A stretch of DNA of 43,507 nt from Lachnospiraceae bacterium (GCA_028696165.1 JAQVHQ010000028.1:1-43507); one strand, 5' to 3'. Shown: positions 1-9,126, counted from the first letter of the stretch. The notes: a model not told the origin generated them from the letters alone. Translations and numbers: made by a program.

Positions 1-235
1 CCTTCCACCATCCCCGTGCCACTCTTTCCGGCACGCGCACCCCCACCACCCACACTCTAAGCTTCTAACCTCCCGCCCTCCACAATCCCCGTGCCACTCT
101 TTCCGGCACGCCCACTCCCACCACCCACACTCTAAGCTTCTAACCTCCCGCCCTCCACAATCCCCGTGCCACTCTTTCCGGCACGCCCACTCCCACCACC
201 CACACTCTAAGCTTCTAACCTCCCGCCCTCCACAA
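1..235. repeat. 75-bp tandem repeat array, about 3 copies, C-rich
   Basis: The core TCCCCGTGCCACTCTTTCC begins at 11, 86 and 161, an exact 75-bp period. Copies 2 and 3 are nearly identical, and copy 1 differs by a few bases. The pattern breaks at about 236. Each unit holds a small inverted repeat, CGTGCC-N9-GGCACG, so the array could fold into three hairpins. No spacers of different sequence lie between units, so it is not a CRISPR. One minus-strand frame stays open through the array because 75 is a multiple of 3, but it has no start codon or ribosome binding site. The array sits at the window edge, so its real copy number is unknown. Confidence 0.9.
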
Positions 236-271
236 ACTCCGTACTACACTCCCTCCCCCCGCCAACCACCA

Positions 272-557
272 GCCTTACCAGTCAGACAGCACTCCGTCCA
301 GGAAACCTGACACTTTTTTTGCCATACAATAAGCTGATATCCATCTTGGTGCGCAGGCCATGGATTCACTGGGGTGACAGGGTGTTCACAAAACACCCTG
401 TCAAAGGCATCTGAAGTGGGTATGCATCAGCATACCCGCTGAATATGCCTGAGCCCCAGAGAATCCATGGCCTGCACACCTAGATGGATACAGCGAAATT
501 GTCCTGGCAAAAAAAGTGACAGGCTTCCTGGACGGAGTGCTGTCTGACTGGTAAGGC
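272..557. repeat. 286-bp imperfect palindrome with two internal hairpins (MITE-like or structured element)
   Basis: The left arm (272-374) and the reverse complement of the right arm (454-557) match over about 103 bp at roughly 90% by eye. The first 33 bp of the two ends are identical. The centre holds two more hairpins: a perfect 12-bp stem (375-386 with 392-403), and a nested stem (405-410 with 445-450) enclosing 418-425 with 430-437. The whole could fold as a three-way junction in RNA or a cruciform in DNA. There is no transposase, no convincing coding frame and no clear target-site duplication. It may be a MITE-type non-autonomous element or a structured intergenic RNA; the sequence alone does not decide. 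Confidence 0.75.
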
Positions 558-616
558 GTCCTATCTCCTCCCAAGCCATCCCCTCTCAATTTCCAATTCC
601 CCCCACCTAAAAAATA

Positions 617-658
617 TGCTATAATAACCACATAAAATACAACCACAATATGAGGAGG
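617..658 (+). promoter_or_regulatory. Extended -10 promoter and strong RBS for the DUF975-like gene
   Basis: TGCTATAAT at 617-625 is a perfect extended -10 box (TG at 617-618, TATAAT at 620-625). The matching -35 position (597-602) is poor, as is common for extended -10 promoters. AGGAGG at 653-658 lies 7 bases before the ATG at 666. Confidence 0.6.
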
Positions 659-665
659 ACAACCA

Positions 666-1736
666 ATGTTATCTTACGTCTACAAACGCTGCGTCCACAT
701 CCTAGCCAGCAAACCATTCCTGCTATGGGGCTTATCCCTACTAAGCGCATTACTCACCGCTCTGGCAGCAGTCTTCGGTGTACTGCCAATCATCTCATTT
801 CCACTCACCCTGACCCTGCAGGCAGGTGTAGCCATGATCTACTTAGACGGTTACAAAGGAAACCCAGTAAACTCCGACCAGCTCTTCAAAGGCTTCACCA
901 ACTTCTGGCACGTAGCCGGCGGTATGGCATGGCGTGCCCTCTGGACATTTCTATGGAGCCTGATTTCAGTAGTAAGTATCCTGGTCATCACCATGGCCAC
1001 TGGAGCACTGGCAGCTATCTCCGTATTCCATTCTGCCATGAACTCCAATCTCTTCACAGGCATGGATGACTATGGCTATGGAAACAGCTTCGGCAACAGT
1101 GTAAGTTCCGGCATGAGCAGCGGAGTATCCGTTATAACCGGCCTGCTCTGTGTACTCCTCGGTATCGCAGCAATATTCGGTATCGTCGTAGTAATCATAA
1201 AAACATATTCCTACAGATTCACCCCATATATTCTCATGGAACATCCAGAGATATCAGCCACAGAAGCACTCCGCATGTCCATGAAGCAAACCAAAGGACA
1301 TAAAGGAACTCTGTTTCTGGCAGACTTTATCTGCGGAGTATGTGTATTCCTGCTGTATCTTGCCAACATACTGTTTTCAATGATTCCATACATAGGAATT
1401 GTATTCGCAATCATCTTATCTATTGTGCTCTTTATCCTTTACATCATCCTTCCATTATTTATGGGACTGGTAAGAGCCGGACTATATATTGAGATAACCA
1501 CAACCCCTGCAGGCACCTTTCATAAAGCACCTACACCACAGCCGAAGCCACCTGTTTACCCAAATCCATACCATGAACCAACTATGGATTCTGACTTCGC
1601 AGATGAGCCATCTATGGATTCAAACTTTTCAACAAATCCCGCCACATCAGATGCACCCGGATTCTGTACCCAATGTGGGGCAGCCTTAAAACCAGGACAG
1701 AAATTTTGTACCAAATGTGGTAAACCAACAGAATAG
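666..1736 (+). CDS. DUF975-like membrane protein with C-terminal zinc ribbon
   Basis: This is a 356-residue integral membrane protein. It has about six hydrophobic segments (roughly residues 18-60, 95-122, 155-178, 216-236 and 240-280). A loop, ALRMSMKQTKGHKGTLF, resembles the conserved 'TKGHK' loop of DUF975 membrane proteins. The tail is proline-rich, followed by a short zinc ribbon with Cys334, Cys337, Cys348 and Cys351 (CxxC-N10-CxxC), which should face the cytoplasm. The ATG at 666 is set by AGGAGG seven bases upstream. The function of DUF975 proteins is not established. The next gene begins about 37 bases downstream on the same strand, so the two may be co-transcribed. The family call is from the loop and topology only. 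Confidence 0.75.
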   Translation: MLSYVYKRCVHILASKPFLLWGLSLLSALLTALAAVFGVLPIISFPLTLTLQAGVAMIYLDGYKGNPVNSDQLFKGFTNFWHVAGGMAWRALWTFLWSLISVVSILVITMATGALAAISVFHSAMNSNLFTGMDDYGYGNSFGNSVSSGMSSGVSVITGLLCVLLGIAAIFGIVVVIIKTYSYRFTPYILMEHPEISATEALRMSMKQTKGHKGTLFLADFICGVCVFLLYLANILFSMIPYIGIVFAIILSIVLFILYIILPLFMGLVRAGLYIEITTTPAGTFHKAPTPQPKPPVYPNPYHEPTMDSDFADEPSMDSNFSTNPATSDAPGFCTQCGAALKPGQKFCTKCGKPTE

Positions 1737-1773
1737 ATAAACTACGACTTAACATGAATGCGAGGATATGCGT

Positions 1774-3066
1774 ATGAAAGGTCAGAAAAGAATTTTTTAT
1801 GTAGGAGGTTTACTTCTCCTGATATTTATCGGAGTCTCAATTCTGACATTCCGATATAGTAACAATTTGATTCAGGACGGGTATCTTGCCTCTGAAGGAA
1901 ATGCAGCCAAAGACTTCGCAGTTCTGACCGCATCTAATATTCATCTGACAAATGCCCAGGTAGAACAGTTAAAAGAATACTCCTATGAAGATTTGCAAAA
2001 ATCCGAAGAAAACAAATCACTTTATCAGATGTTAAATACTGATAACTTTACAAGTAAGGTAGATTATGCCTATGTTATGATTCATCTGGATAAAGAGGAA
2101 GTAAAGTACCAGGTATCCGAAGAAAATCAATCTCTGTTTGATGCACCTGTGGGAACTGATTTAGACATCATGTGGCTCTTAGATGTAACCCTGACAGAGG
2201 AAGGTGCAGATGCCTCGGTTACTGACAGCGTAGCTTCCGATGACGATATCCAGCGTTATTCCTATTACATTGATGAAGATGCCTTGATTTTTGGTGAAGC
2301 ACCAACTTATATATTCAACTCCAGCGAATGGGGTGACCATATCTGCGGATATGCACCACTGCATTCAGAAGAAGGCACTTATATTGGTGTTGTGGGTGTA
2401 GAACTACAAACCACGAATTTCATTCAATACTGTAACCGTGCAATAGGAGCTTTAGCTCTTCTGGCTATTGTATCAACCCTGACGCTTACACTGGTTTTTG
2501 TCTATCTGTACGTCAAATATCGAAAAATGCAGTATGAAAAGATTTATACAGATTCCCTGACCGGTATTTACAATCGCAGCTATTATAACAACCAGTTTAT
2601 AAAACGTCTAAGTTCCCTTCATAAAGGGGAATCTCACTTTGCGCTTCTGATTGCAGATATTGATTGGTTTAAAAAAGTAAATGATACTTTTGGACATGAA
2701 ACCGGTGATCAGGTATTAATCGAAATCAGCCAGCTACTGCAGGAAGCTTTTGGCAGAACACATGTGGTTCGATTTGGTGGCGAAGAATTTGTAGCCGGCA
2801 TATGGATACATCAGATTGATGACTTACACCAACAGCTTGATGATTTATACAAGAAAATCCAAAACAGGAAATTCAGTGATCAGCAAATCACATTAAGCAT
2901 GTCCCTTGGCTGCTGTTATTGTGAGAAGCAGGAACTGACTGGATGGCTGCTTTCCGGAATGCTGAAAGCAGCAGACCAGAAGCTTTACGAATGCAAAGAA
3001 AATGGCAGAAAACAGTATCGTATGATTCCATATGAAGAAACCGAACATGCAGAATTAGGGCAATAA
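1774..3066 (+). CDS. Membrane-anchored diguanylate cyclase (GGDEF)
   Basis: This 430-residue protein probably makes the second messenger cyclic di-GMP from two GTP. It has an N-terminal membrane helix (about 7-25), an extracellular domain of about 195 residues with no recognised motif (possibly Cache-like), a second helix (about 223-249), and a C-terminal GGDEF domain opening with DSLTGIYNRSYY. The active-site loop reads RFGGEEF (335-339), an active-type variant. The RxxD inhibitory I-site expected just before it is absent, so feedback inhibition may be weak. The open frame begins at 1768, but GAGG at 1762-1765 is only 2 bases from that ATG and 8 bases from the ATG at 1774, so 1774 is preferred. 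The extracellular ligand is unknown. Confidence 0.9.
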   Translation: MKGQKRIFYVGGLLLLIFIGVSILTFRYSNNLIQDGYLASEGNAAKDFAVLTASNIHLTNAQVEQLKEYSYEDLQKSEENKSLYQMLNTDNFTSKVDYAYVMIHLDKEEVKYQVSEENQSLFDAPVGTDLDIMWLLDVTLTEEGADASVTDSVASDDDIQRYSYYIDEDALIFGEAPTYIFNSSEWGDHICGYAPLHSEEGTYIGVVGVELQTTNFIQYCNRAIGALALLAIVSTLTLTLVFVYLYVKYRKMQYEKIYTDSLTGIYNRSYYNNQFIKRLSSLHKGESHFALLIADIDWFKKVNDTFGHETGDQVLIEISQLLQEAFGRTHVVRFGGEEFVAGIWIHQIDDLHQQLDDLYKKIQNRKFSDQQITLSMSLGCCYCEKQELTGWLLSGMLKAADQKLYECKENGRKQYRMIPYEETEHAELGQ

Positions 3067-3086
3067 TATCCCGGAATAGTCTTCAA

Positions 3087-3160
3087 TAAAAAAGTCATGA
3101 TATCTATTGGCAAAATCAGCTTATAAAACTGATTTAGCAATAAATATCATGACTTTATTC
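3087..3160. terminator. Long bidirectional hairpin between convergent genes
   Basis: AAAGTCATGATAT (3091-3103) pairs with ATATCATGACTTT (3144-3156). Inner pairing of AAATCAG with CTGATTT extends it into a stem of roughly 28 imperfect pairs. A/T runs flank both sides, so it can terminate both the cyclase gene (+) and dpaB (-). Confidence 0.75.
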
Positions 3161-3182
3161 TTTTAATAAATCAAACACACAA

Positions 3183-3770
3183 CTAAAACGGACTTACCAC
3201 CATAGGCTGTATCTGCTCCCCGTCCAATGCATGTTCCAAGGTAGGAATCAGCAAATCTGTATGCGCCACCATAGAAGCAGCCTTATTCTCAGGAGCATCC
3301 TGTCCGAAAGGGACAAAATAAATATTCCTCACATTAATCAGCTTCGCCAGGCTTTTTAGATTCATTCCCAGCGCGTCATTGGTAGAAATAGAAATCACCA
3401 GCGGCTTCTGATTTCTCATATGAGATTTGGCTGCCATCAGCACTGGGGTATCTGTAATCCCATTGGCAAACTTTGCCATAGTATTACCGGTGCATGGGAA
3501 TATAGCCAGCACATCAAAGTAATGTTTCGGACCAATAGGTTCTGCATCAGGAATTGTCATAATCGGTTCTCTTCCTGTAATCTGCTTTGCGCGTTGGATA
3601 AAGTCTTTTCCACATCCAAACCTGCTTACCGAATCTGCTGTATTATAAGAAATAATAGTTGTTACAACCGCACCTTCCAATACCAGACGTTCTAACTCAT
3701 CAAACACCTTGGTAAAAGTACAGACAGAACCAGTCAGTGCGATGCCGACCTTTTTTCCATTTAACTTCAT
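3183..3770 (-). CDS. dpaB: Dipicolinate synthase subunit B
   Basis: This 195-residue flavoprotein-fold protein is close in length to Bacillus SpoVFB (about 200). It opens with a Rossmann-like strand and loop, GIALTGSVCTFTKVF, and carries the PCTGNTMAKFANGITDTPV segment typical of the family. With DpaA it converts a dihydrodipicolinate-pathway intermediate into dipicolinic acid in the mother cell. The acid is then loaded into the spore core as a calcium chelate for heat resistance. Its ATG overlaps the dpaA stop by 4 bases (ATGA, 3767-3770), which indicates translational coupling. It is the last gene of the operon and ends before the hairpin at 3087-3160. Confidence 0.93.
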   Translation of the reverse strand: MKLNGKKVGIALTGSVCTFTKVFDELERLVLEGAVVTTIISYNTADSVSRFGCGKDFIQRAKQITGREPIMTIPDAEPIGPKHYFDVLAIFPCTGNTMAKFANGITDTPVLMAAKSHMRNQKPLVISISTNDALGMNLKSLAKLINVRNIYFVPFGQDAPENKAASMVAHTDLLIPTLEHALDGEQIQPMVVSPF

Positions 3771-4576
3771 GTCTGCCTCCTGCCATTTATATTTTCATTC
3801 AAATCCCCAATTCTATCTACCATAAATTGTTTCATAGCACAGGCTGCGGATTTGGCCGCATACCTTCCCGGAATTCCTAAGCTTAGTCTGGCTGTGACTC
3901 CCAGACGTCTGGCGGCGTCATAATCTACCCCTCCGGGATTCGAAGCGATATCAATCAGACAACTTCCGGGAGTAATACAGTTCAGAAGCGACTCCGGGAA
4001 AATCATCGCAGGAACTGTGTTAAATATATAGGGATACTCAGCAAGAACTTCTGAAAGCCGCTCGATTAAGACTCCATTCAAACCAGCTGCAAGAATCTCC
4101 CTCATCACTTTCTCCCGTCTTACAGCTACTGTTACCTGGGAACCCATTGCCGACAACAACTTCACGATTTCTTTTCCACAGTTCCCATATCCTATAACTA
4201 TGCTCTTATTCCCATATATGTTACAGTCCTGGTTCATAACAGCTTCCGCCACCGCCCCTTCTGCCGTACTCACTGCATTATGGGCAATCAACTGAGAATC
4301 TTTCATATAATCATAGACCTTAATCTTTTTTTCTTTGCCATAAGATATCACTGACTGTGGAAGCACTCCGCCCACAACAACTTTTAGGCTGTCATAAAGA
4401 GTCAGGTCTTCCCAAGTCAGTTTCGTACTCGGAATTGGAGCAGCCAGCACCTGAATTTGTGCTGTATTATACTCTTGTTCTTCACAAAATACGTGGTAAC
4501 CACATGCTTTCAACAACTCATACAAGTATTTTTGTCTTTTATCCCCATTTAATATCAGAATACCATGTTGATACAC
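3767..4576 (-). CDS. dpaA: Dipicolinate synthase subunit A
   Basis: This 269-residue NAD(P)-binding subunit of dipicolinate synthase is a little shorter than Bacillus SpoVFA (about 297). A Rossmann motif, GYGNCGKEI, lies near residues 125-135, and LSLGIPGRYAAKSAA near the C-terminus is typical of the family. The start is GTG at 4576. It is supported by AAGGAG on the minus strand about 9 bases upstream, and no better ATG exists. It lies 32 bases after the upstream ATPase gene and overlaps dpaB by 4 bases. The pair shows that this organism uses the SpoVF-type enzyme rather than the EtfA-type route described in some Clostridium species. Confidence 0.93.
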   Translation of the reverse strand: MYQHGILILNGDKRQKYLYELLKACGYHVFCEEQEYNTAQIQVLAAPIPSTKLTWEDLTLYDSLKVVVGGVLPQSVISYGKEKKIKVYDYMKDSQLIAHNAVSTAEGAVAEAVMNQDCNIYGNKSIVIGYGNCGKEIVKLLSAMGSQVTVAVRREKVMREILAAGLNGVLIERLSEVLAEYPYIFNTVPAMIFPESLLNCITPGSCLIDIASNPGGVDYDAARRLGVTARLSLGIPGRYAAKSAACAMKQFMVDRIGDLNENINGRRQT

Positions 4577-4608
4577 TTATACGCTCTCCTTACTTCTATC
4601 TATTCTTA

Positions 4609-5664
4609 CTATTTTAGGATAAAATGAGATTCTTTTGCTCCCAATAAATCATCAATAATTTCTTCTCTCCGCTCATTCAATGATTCAAAGTCCATACTTT
4701 CCACATAGTATGCCTCCAACTTATCATGTGCAGTCTTTGCCAGTTTTAACTGCTTCACTGCTTCTCCAATCAACTGCTGACTCATGTTTTCCGAGAAAAC
4801 ATCTAAAGTCTTTGTTTTTTTGAAATCACACATCACCGGTTCCAGTGGAAATGCCTCTCCACAGGAATCATCACTTGTATACAGTACACTTTCCAGCGGA
4901 AAATACAGATGCGCAATTAATGACGGATACAGTGGGTCATGCAGAACTACCATTGTACGTCTCTCTTTCCGACCCATCTGATACAGTTCTTTTAATATAG
5001 CATGGCACAAACCTCGCTCTGTATTTGCCAGAGCATATTTATATTTAGCCGGTATCTCTTTTACGAAACTTACCAGACCTTTAAATGTATATGCATCTCC
5101 AAACAAATGTCTAACCACATCATCCGAAGGATTGGTATCCTTCAGCTTTTCCTTTAAGCTCTGGGCACACGCATAAATACTCTTTGGTGACGCCTGGCAC
5201 GTCTTACTGTCTTCCATAAGTTTTCCAGCTCCGCCAAGGTATGCATAACACTGTTGGTAATACTCACTTATTTCCCGACTGATTCTGATAATCTTATCCT
5301 GATTGGTGCGAAGTTGTTCTTCTCTTAGATAATCACCCAAACTTACCAGAGTATCTCTGGCTCCCGGAATTGCGGGATCATATATATGCGGTGCCGTTCC
5401 ATCCATAAGAGCAGCTCCCAGCGCAGGAACAGCAACTGCATCTAAAGAAGCCGGATCCCCTGAGCAAAAAAAATACTCTACCCGGTATCCGGCTTCTTCC
5501 ATTCTCTTTCCTATCTGTTTCATCAGCGTACTTTTTCCAACTCCTGGCCCACCTTTGATATAGTAGACCTGTTTTTGTTCTGCTTCTGGTAAAATATAGG
5601 GGAAATAGCTGCAGAATCCATAAGCAGTATTTCCCCCGGCAAAATAACTTGTTTTTATTCCCAT
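4609..5664 (-). CDS. P-loop ATPase of the PRK06851 type, in operon with dpaAB
   Basis: This 351-residue protein has a clear Walker A motif, GGPGVGKST, at residues 38-46. It resembles PRK06851-type ATPases, which as I recall have two P-loop modules. A second module seems to begin near RHLFGDAYTFKGL, but no second Walker A follows, so that half looks degenerate. The protein is soluble with no signal peptide. It is the first gene of a three-gene minus-strand unit with dpaA and dpaB. A sigma-K-like promoter lies just upstream, and AAGGGG is 8 bases before the ATG. A role in spore formation is inferred from this context only. The substrate is unknown. Confidence 0.75.
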   Translation of the reverse strand: MGIKTSYFAGGNTAYGFCSYFPYILPEAEQKQVYYIKGGPGVGKSTLMKQIGKRMEEAGYRVEYFFCSGDPASLDAVAVPALGAALMDGTAPHIYDPAIPGARDTLVSLGDYLREEQLRTNQDKIIRISREISEYYQQCYAYLGGAGKLMEDSKTCQASPKSIYACAQSLKEKLKDTNPSDDVVRHLFGDAYTFKGLVSFVKEIPAKYKYALANTERGLCHAILKELYQMGRKERRTMVVLHDPLYPSLIAHLYFPLESVLYTSDDSCGEAFPLEPVMCDFKKTKTLDVFSENMSQQLIGEAVKQLKLAKTAHDKLEAYYVESMDFESLNERREEIIDDLLGAKESHFILK

Positions 5665-5696
5665 GACACGTTCCCCTTACATATGTTTCCTACTTT

Positions 5697-5725
5697 TATC
5701 ATATGTCATGAGTACGTTGACGGTG
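5697..5725 (-). promoter_or_regulatory. Sigma-K-like promoter of the ATPase-dpaA-dpaB operon
   Basis: Read on the minus strand, the -10 element GACATATGATA (5697-5707) fits the sigma-K consensus GnCATAnnnTA. CACC (5722-5725) fits the mACm -35 element, with a 16-base gap to CATA. The start codon is about 32 bases below the -10. In Bacillus the homologous spoVF operon is under sigma-K in the mother cell. A sigma-E reading is also possible because the -10 boxes overlap. Confidence 0.6.
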
Positions 5726-5742
5726 CTTCTCCTTTCAGACCT

Positions 5743-8700
5743 CTAACCTGATATTTCTTTGGCAATCGTACTATATAGAACCTGCGTATCAATTGGTTTT
5801 GCAATATGTCCATTCATACCAGCTGACAATGCAGCTGTGATATCTTCCGTGAAGGCATTGGCCGTCATAGCATAGATTGGAATCTGTTTTGCATCCTTTC
5901 GTTCCAGATTTCGAATCTTATTCGTTGCCTGATATCCATCTAATTCCGGCATCTGTATATCCATAAGTATCAAATCATAAGTACCTTCTGCGGCAGCCGC
6001 AAACATATCAACCGCCTGCTGTCCATCCTCTGCTGTATCCACGTCCATATGCACCATGGCCAATAACTCTGTAGCAATTTCTCTGTTCAGTTCATTATCC
6101 TCTGCAAGAAGAACACGATGACCAGTAAAATCAAACTCATCTTCATCTGCAGTCATCTTCTTATACTTTCCACCTGATAACATCATAAGTACATTGAATA
6201 CCGTTGATTGAAACAATGGTTTTGTTACAAACAGATTCGCACCGGCAGATCTTGCATCATCCTCTACCTCCGCCAAATCGTATGCTGATACAATGATAAC
6301 CAGTGTATCCTTGTGATACAATTCTCTGATTTTTTTTGTTACTTCCAATCCATTGATTCCCGGCATACGCCAATCTACAAAACATACATCGTAACCGCTG
6401 CCTGCATCATGAGCTGCATTAAGCATCTCAATTGCTTTTTCTCCTGAATAAGCGATTTCGTGTTCCACTCCAATACGTTTCAGTACTGTAGCAGTGTACT
6501 CTACAGCTTCCTCTTCATCATCTACAATCAAGGCACGGATAGATTTTAATTTTTCATTGTTGTCTGCCGGTCCTTGCTCGCACAAGCCAAAAGGAAGATC
6601 CACACGGAACGTAGACCCTTTGTCTTTCTCGCTTTCCACACTGATATGTCCCTGCATCATTTCCACAAGATTTTTAACAATAGAAAGTCCCAGACCACTT
6701 CCGCCATGTTTCATAGCTGTACTTGCAGATTCCTGTTCAAAAGGATGAAACAGTCTTTCTTTCATATCATCCGTCATACCACAGCCCGTATCCGAAACAG
6801 AGAAATTCATATATACCATATCCTGAGTCTTAGACGTCTGGGTAACCAGTACCTGAATACTTCCCCCTGCCGGAGTAAATTTCAGAGCATTTGATAAAAA
6901 GTTTAACAATATCTGATTAAGCCGGAGAGCATCTCCCACCAGTTTTTCTTCTGTCACTTCTTTTAGTTCCAGATTAAAATTAATTCCTTTATCTTTGCAC
7001 TGGGAATAGTATAAAGTAGATATTCCTGTCAGCAGTTCTTTAAAATCAAACGGGTTACTGGCAATTTTTAACTTATTGCTTTCAATCGCAGACATATCCA
7101 GGACATCATTGATAATATTCAAAAGCACACGTGAGGATATGGTAATCTTATCCAGATATTCCAGTACTTTTTCCCTATTGTCCACTTTCACTCGGGCTAG
7201 TGTTGTCATACCTACAATGGCATTCATCGGAGTTCGTATTTCATGGCTCATACGTGCAAGGAACTGGCTCTTAGCCTGATTTGCCTGATCAGCCTGCTCG
7301 ATAGCAACCGACAACTGCTCGTTTTTAGCCGACAATTCTTTGTTCTTAACCGTCTTTATCTTTCTTGATTTATTTAGCAGATAGAAGCACGCCAACAGCA
7401 GAAGGAGCACTATCGTAAGTGCCCAGCGGTACTGATAAGCAAAATCAATCAAGGTAAGATGGTATCGCTGATTATATACATTATTGATAATAATACTATT
7501 TAAATCTTTTTCTGAAAGCTGGGCGATACATTTATCAATAATAGGGATAAAGCGGCTGTCTGACAGTAAAGTATTCATCTCAGAATCGTCATTCTTATAT
7601 ATAAGCGTAGCAATACACAGTTCATCTTCCAGACTTTGAATAGGGATTACACTCATATCCTGGTATCTCGGTTTTGACAACAAAGGTTCTACCACATAGC
7701 GATTCTCCATCATCAAATCCGCATCACCCTTCTCCACTGCATCAAAACACTCCTGAATGGTTCCATAATTAGAGATAGTAAAATTGGGGTATGTCTCATT
7801 AATTACCGCCCCCAGAGATGCGGAACCGCTGGCCAAAGCAAGCGTCAAACTGCTGTCGCTGTCAAATTCCAGTTGTTTTGGTGCCACAAATACTTTCTCT
7901 GAACTCAAATAAGGAGAAGATAGCTGCATGGAATCTGTCATAGCATTTATTTTATTAAATTCCACATTAGACAACACATTAATATTATTCTCTCGAAGAT
8001 ATTCCGGAGTTACCTGCGTAGCAGGCAAAGCCACATACTTAAATTTGAATCCCGACAACTCCTGTATCTTATCTAAGACCTCTCTTGTAATACCTGCAAA
8101 TTCTCCTGTGTTCTCATCTGTGTAGGATAATGGTGCATGATTTACCTGATAACCTATGGTAATCTCCGGCATCTGCTCTATGTATTGATTCTCTGCAAAA
8201 GTAAACTGAGAACTTCCATAAATGGAAAAATATTCAGACATCAATTCTGTCTGAAAATTCGGATCATTTAATAATAGTCTGGTCATGGCATCATCTAATT
8301 CTCTGCGCAGGTTGGTATCTCCCTTTTGTAAGATATAGTAGCTTTCCATTGGTGAAAACCGTCCCAGAAGATTTAAATCATCTGCTGCAAACAATATATT
8401 CGTAATCACTGCATCTACCTTGCCTGAACGAAGAGCATCTAAGACTTCTGTCATATTATCATAATAGGTCATATTCTTAGGTGAAAAATCATGTTCTACC
8501 GTATATTCTTCCATAAATTTCTGAGTAAAACTGCTGTTTTCAAAATTAACTGCACCAAAAGACATCTGTGACATAGAATTAAAGTCTTCAAACATCACAT
8601 CCTTATAGTCCCCGTTTTTTAACGTATAGACAGCTCCACACTCCGAAGCCATGGTGTATGCAGAATAGTCAAACTCTTCCTCCAGATAATCTTTCTTCTG

Positions 8701-9015
8701 GACCGGCGCTACCAGGTCTACTTTCCCATCCCTTAAAAGCTGCGTTGCTCCTTGAAAGTTCTCTGCTTCCACATATTCATATATCCAGTGCGTTGTCTGT
8801 GACAGACGATTTAGGAAGTCAATATTATATCCACAGGCATTTCCATTCTCATCGAAATATTGAAATTGTCCCAATGGAAATACAGCAACCCGCACTGTCT
8901 TTTGTTCCAGCGCCTGCGTCTGCACCGGCAGTAAGGATACACCTATTATAATTGCCAGCAATAGTGCACTTAACTTCTTTATCCAATGATATTTCCCCTT
9001 ACATATTCCACCCAT
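5743..9015 (-). CDS. Hybrid sensor histidine kinase with two SBP_bac_3 sensor domains and two receivers
   Basis: This is a BvgS/EvgS-like kinase of 1090 residues. In order it has a signal peptide (about 1-36), two periplasmic-binding-protein type 3 domains outside the cell (about 38-260 and 283-510), one membrane helix (about 530-550), and HisKA with phospho-His591 in [10 protein letters not shown]. An ATPase domain follows (N-box near 701, [10 protein letters not shown]), then two receivers with Asp881 (VDWRMPG) and Asp1019 ([10 protein letters not shown]). The ligand is probably an amino acid or small solute. The frame continues to a TTG at 9054, but GGAAGGAG (9027-9034) fits the ATG at 9015, so that start was chosen. 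No response regulator, Hpt protein or transporter lies beside it. Confidence 0.92.
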   Translation of the reverse strand: MGGICKGKYHWIKKLSALLLAIIIGVSLLPVQTQALEQKTVRVAVFPLGQFQYFDENGNACGYNIDFLNRLSQTTHWIYEYVEAENFQGATQLLRDGKVDLVAPVQKKDYLEEEFDYSAYTMASECGAVYTLKNGDYKDVMFEDFNSMSQMSFGAVNFENSSFTQKFMEEYTVEHDFSPKNMTYYDNMTEVLDALRSGKVDAVITNILFAADDLNLLGRFSPMESYYILQKGDTNLRRELDDAMTRLLLNDPNFQTELMSEYFSIYGSSQFTFAENQYIEQMPEITIGYQVNHAPLSYTDENTGEFAGITREVLDKIQELSGFKFKYVALPATQVTPEYLRENNINVLSNVEFNKINAMTDSMQLSSPYLSSEKVFVAPKQLEFDSDSSLTLALASGSASLGAVINETYPNFTISNYGTIQECFDAVEKGDADLMMENRYVVEPLLSKPRYQDMSVIPIQSLEDELCIATLIYKNDDSEMNTLLSDSRFIPIIDKCIAQLSEKDLNSIIINNVYNQRYHLTLIDFAYQYRWALTIVLLLLLACFYLLNKSRKIKTVKNKELSAKNEQLSVAIEQADQANQAKSQFLARMSHEIRTPMNAIVGMTTLARVKVDNREKVLEYLDKITISSRVLLNIINDVLDMSAIESNKLKIASNPFDFKELLTGISTLYYSQCKDKGINFNLELKEVTEEKLVGDALRLNQILLNFLSNALKFTPAGGSIQVLVTQTSKTQDMVYMNFSVSDTGCGMTDDMKERLFHPFEQESASTAMKHGGSGLGLSIVKNLVEMMQGHISVESEKDKGSTFRVDLPFGLCEQGPADNNEKLKSIRALIVDDEEEAVEYTATVLKRIGVEHEIAYSGEKAIEMLNAAHDAGSGYDVCFVDWRMPGINGLEVTKKIRELYHKDTLVIIVSAYDLAEVEDDARSAGANLFVTKPLFQSTVFNVLMMLSGGKYKKMTADEDEFDFTGHRVLLAEDNELNREIATELLAMVHMDVDTAEDGQQAVDMFAAAAEGTYDLILMDIQMPELDGYQATNKIRNLERKDAKQIPIYAMTANAFTEDITAALSAGMNGHIAKPIDTQVLYSTIAKEISG

Positions 9016-9117
9016 ATATTCATACTCTCCTTCCAGTAATTCTCTCAAGTACAAGAGTTCATAACTCGTATCGGATTTCCGTGCCTCGTACAGTTTAATT
9101 TCTATACTATTATTTAT

Positions 9118-9126
9118 ATTATAACA
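9118..9126 (-). promoter_or_regulatory. Extended -10 promoter of the first hybrid kinase
   Basis: On the minus strand TGTTATAAT (9118-9126) is a perfect extended -10. The -35 region is weak. The leader would be about 95 bases long before the ATG at 9015. Confidence 0.5.

Noticed and set aside
1-235. Possible CRISPR array
   Set aside because: The 75-bp units abut directly with no unique spacers, and there are no cas genes.
272-557. Retron or group II intron
   Set aside because: No reverse transcriptase gene, and no recognisable domain V or msr/msd layout, is near the structure.
401-646. Minus-strand frame of 81 codons inside the palindrome
   Set aside because: It lies in the right half of the inverted repeat, has no ribosome site and no family resemblance. 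It is a by-product of the repeat.
650-1069. Plus-strand frame overlapping the DUF975-like gene
   Set aside because: It is in another frame of a strongly supported gene with a good ribosome site, and its composition is not protein-like.
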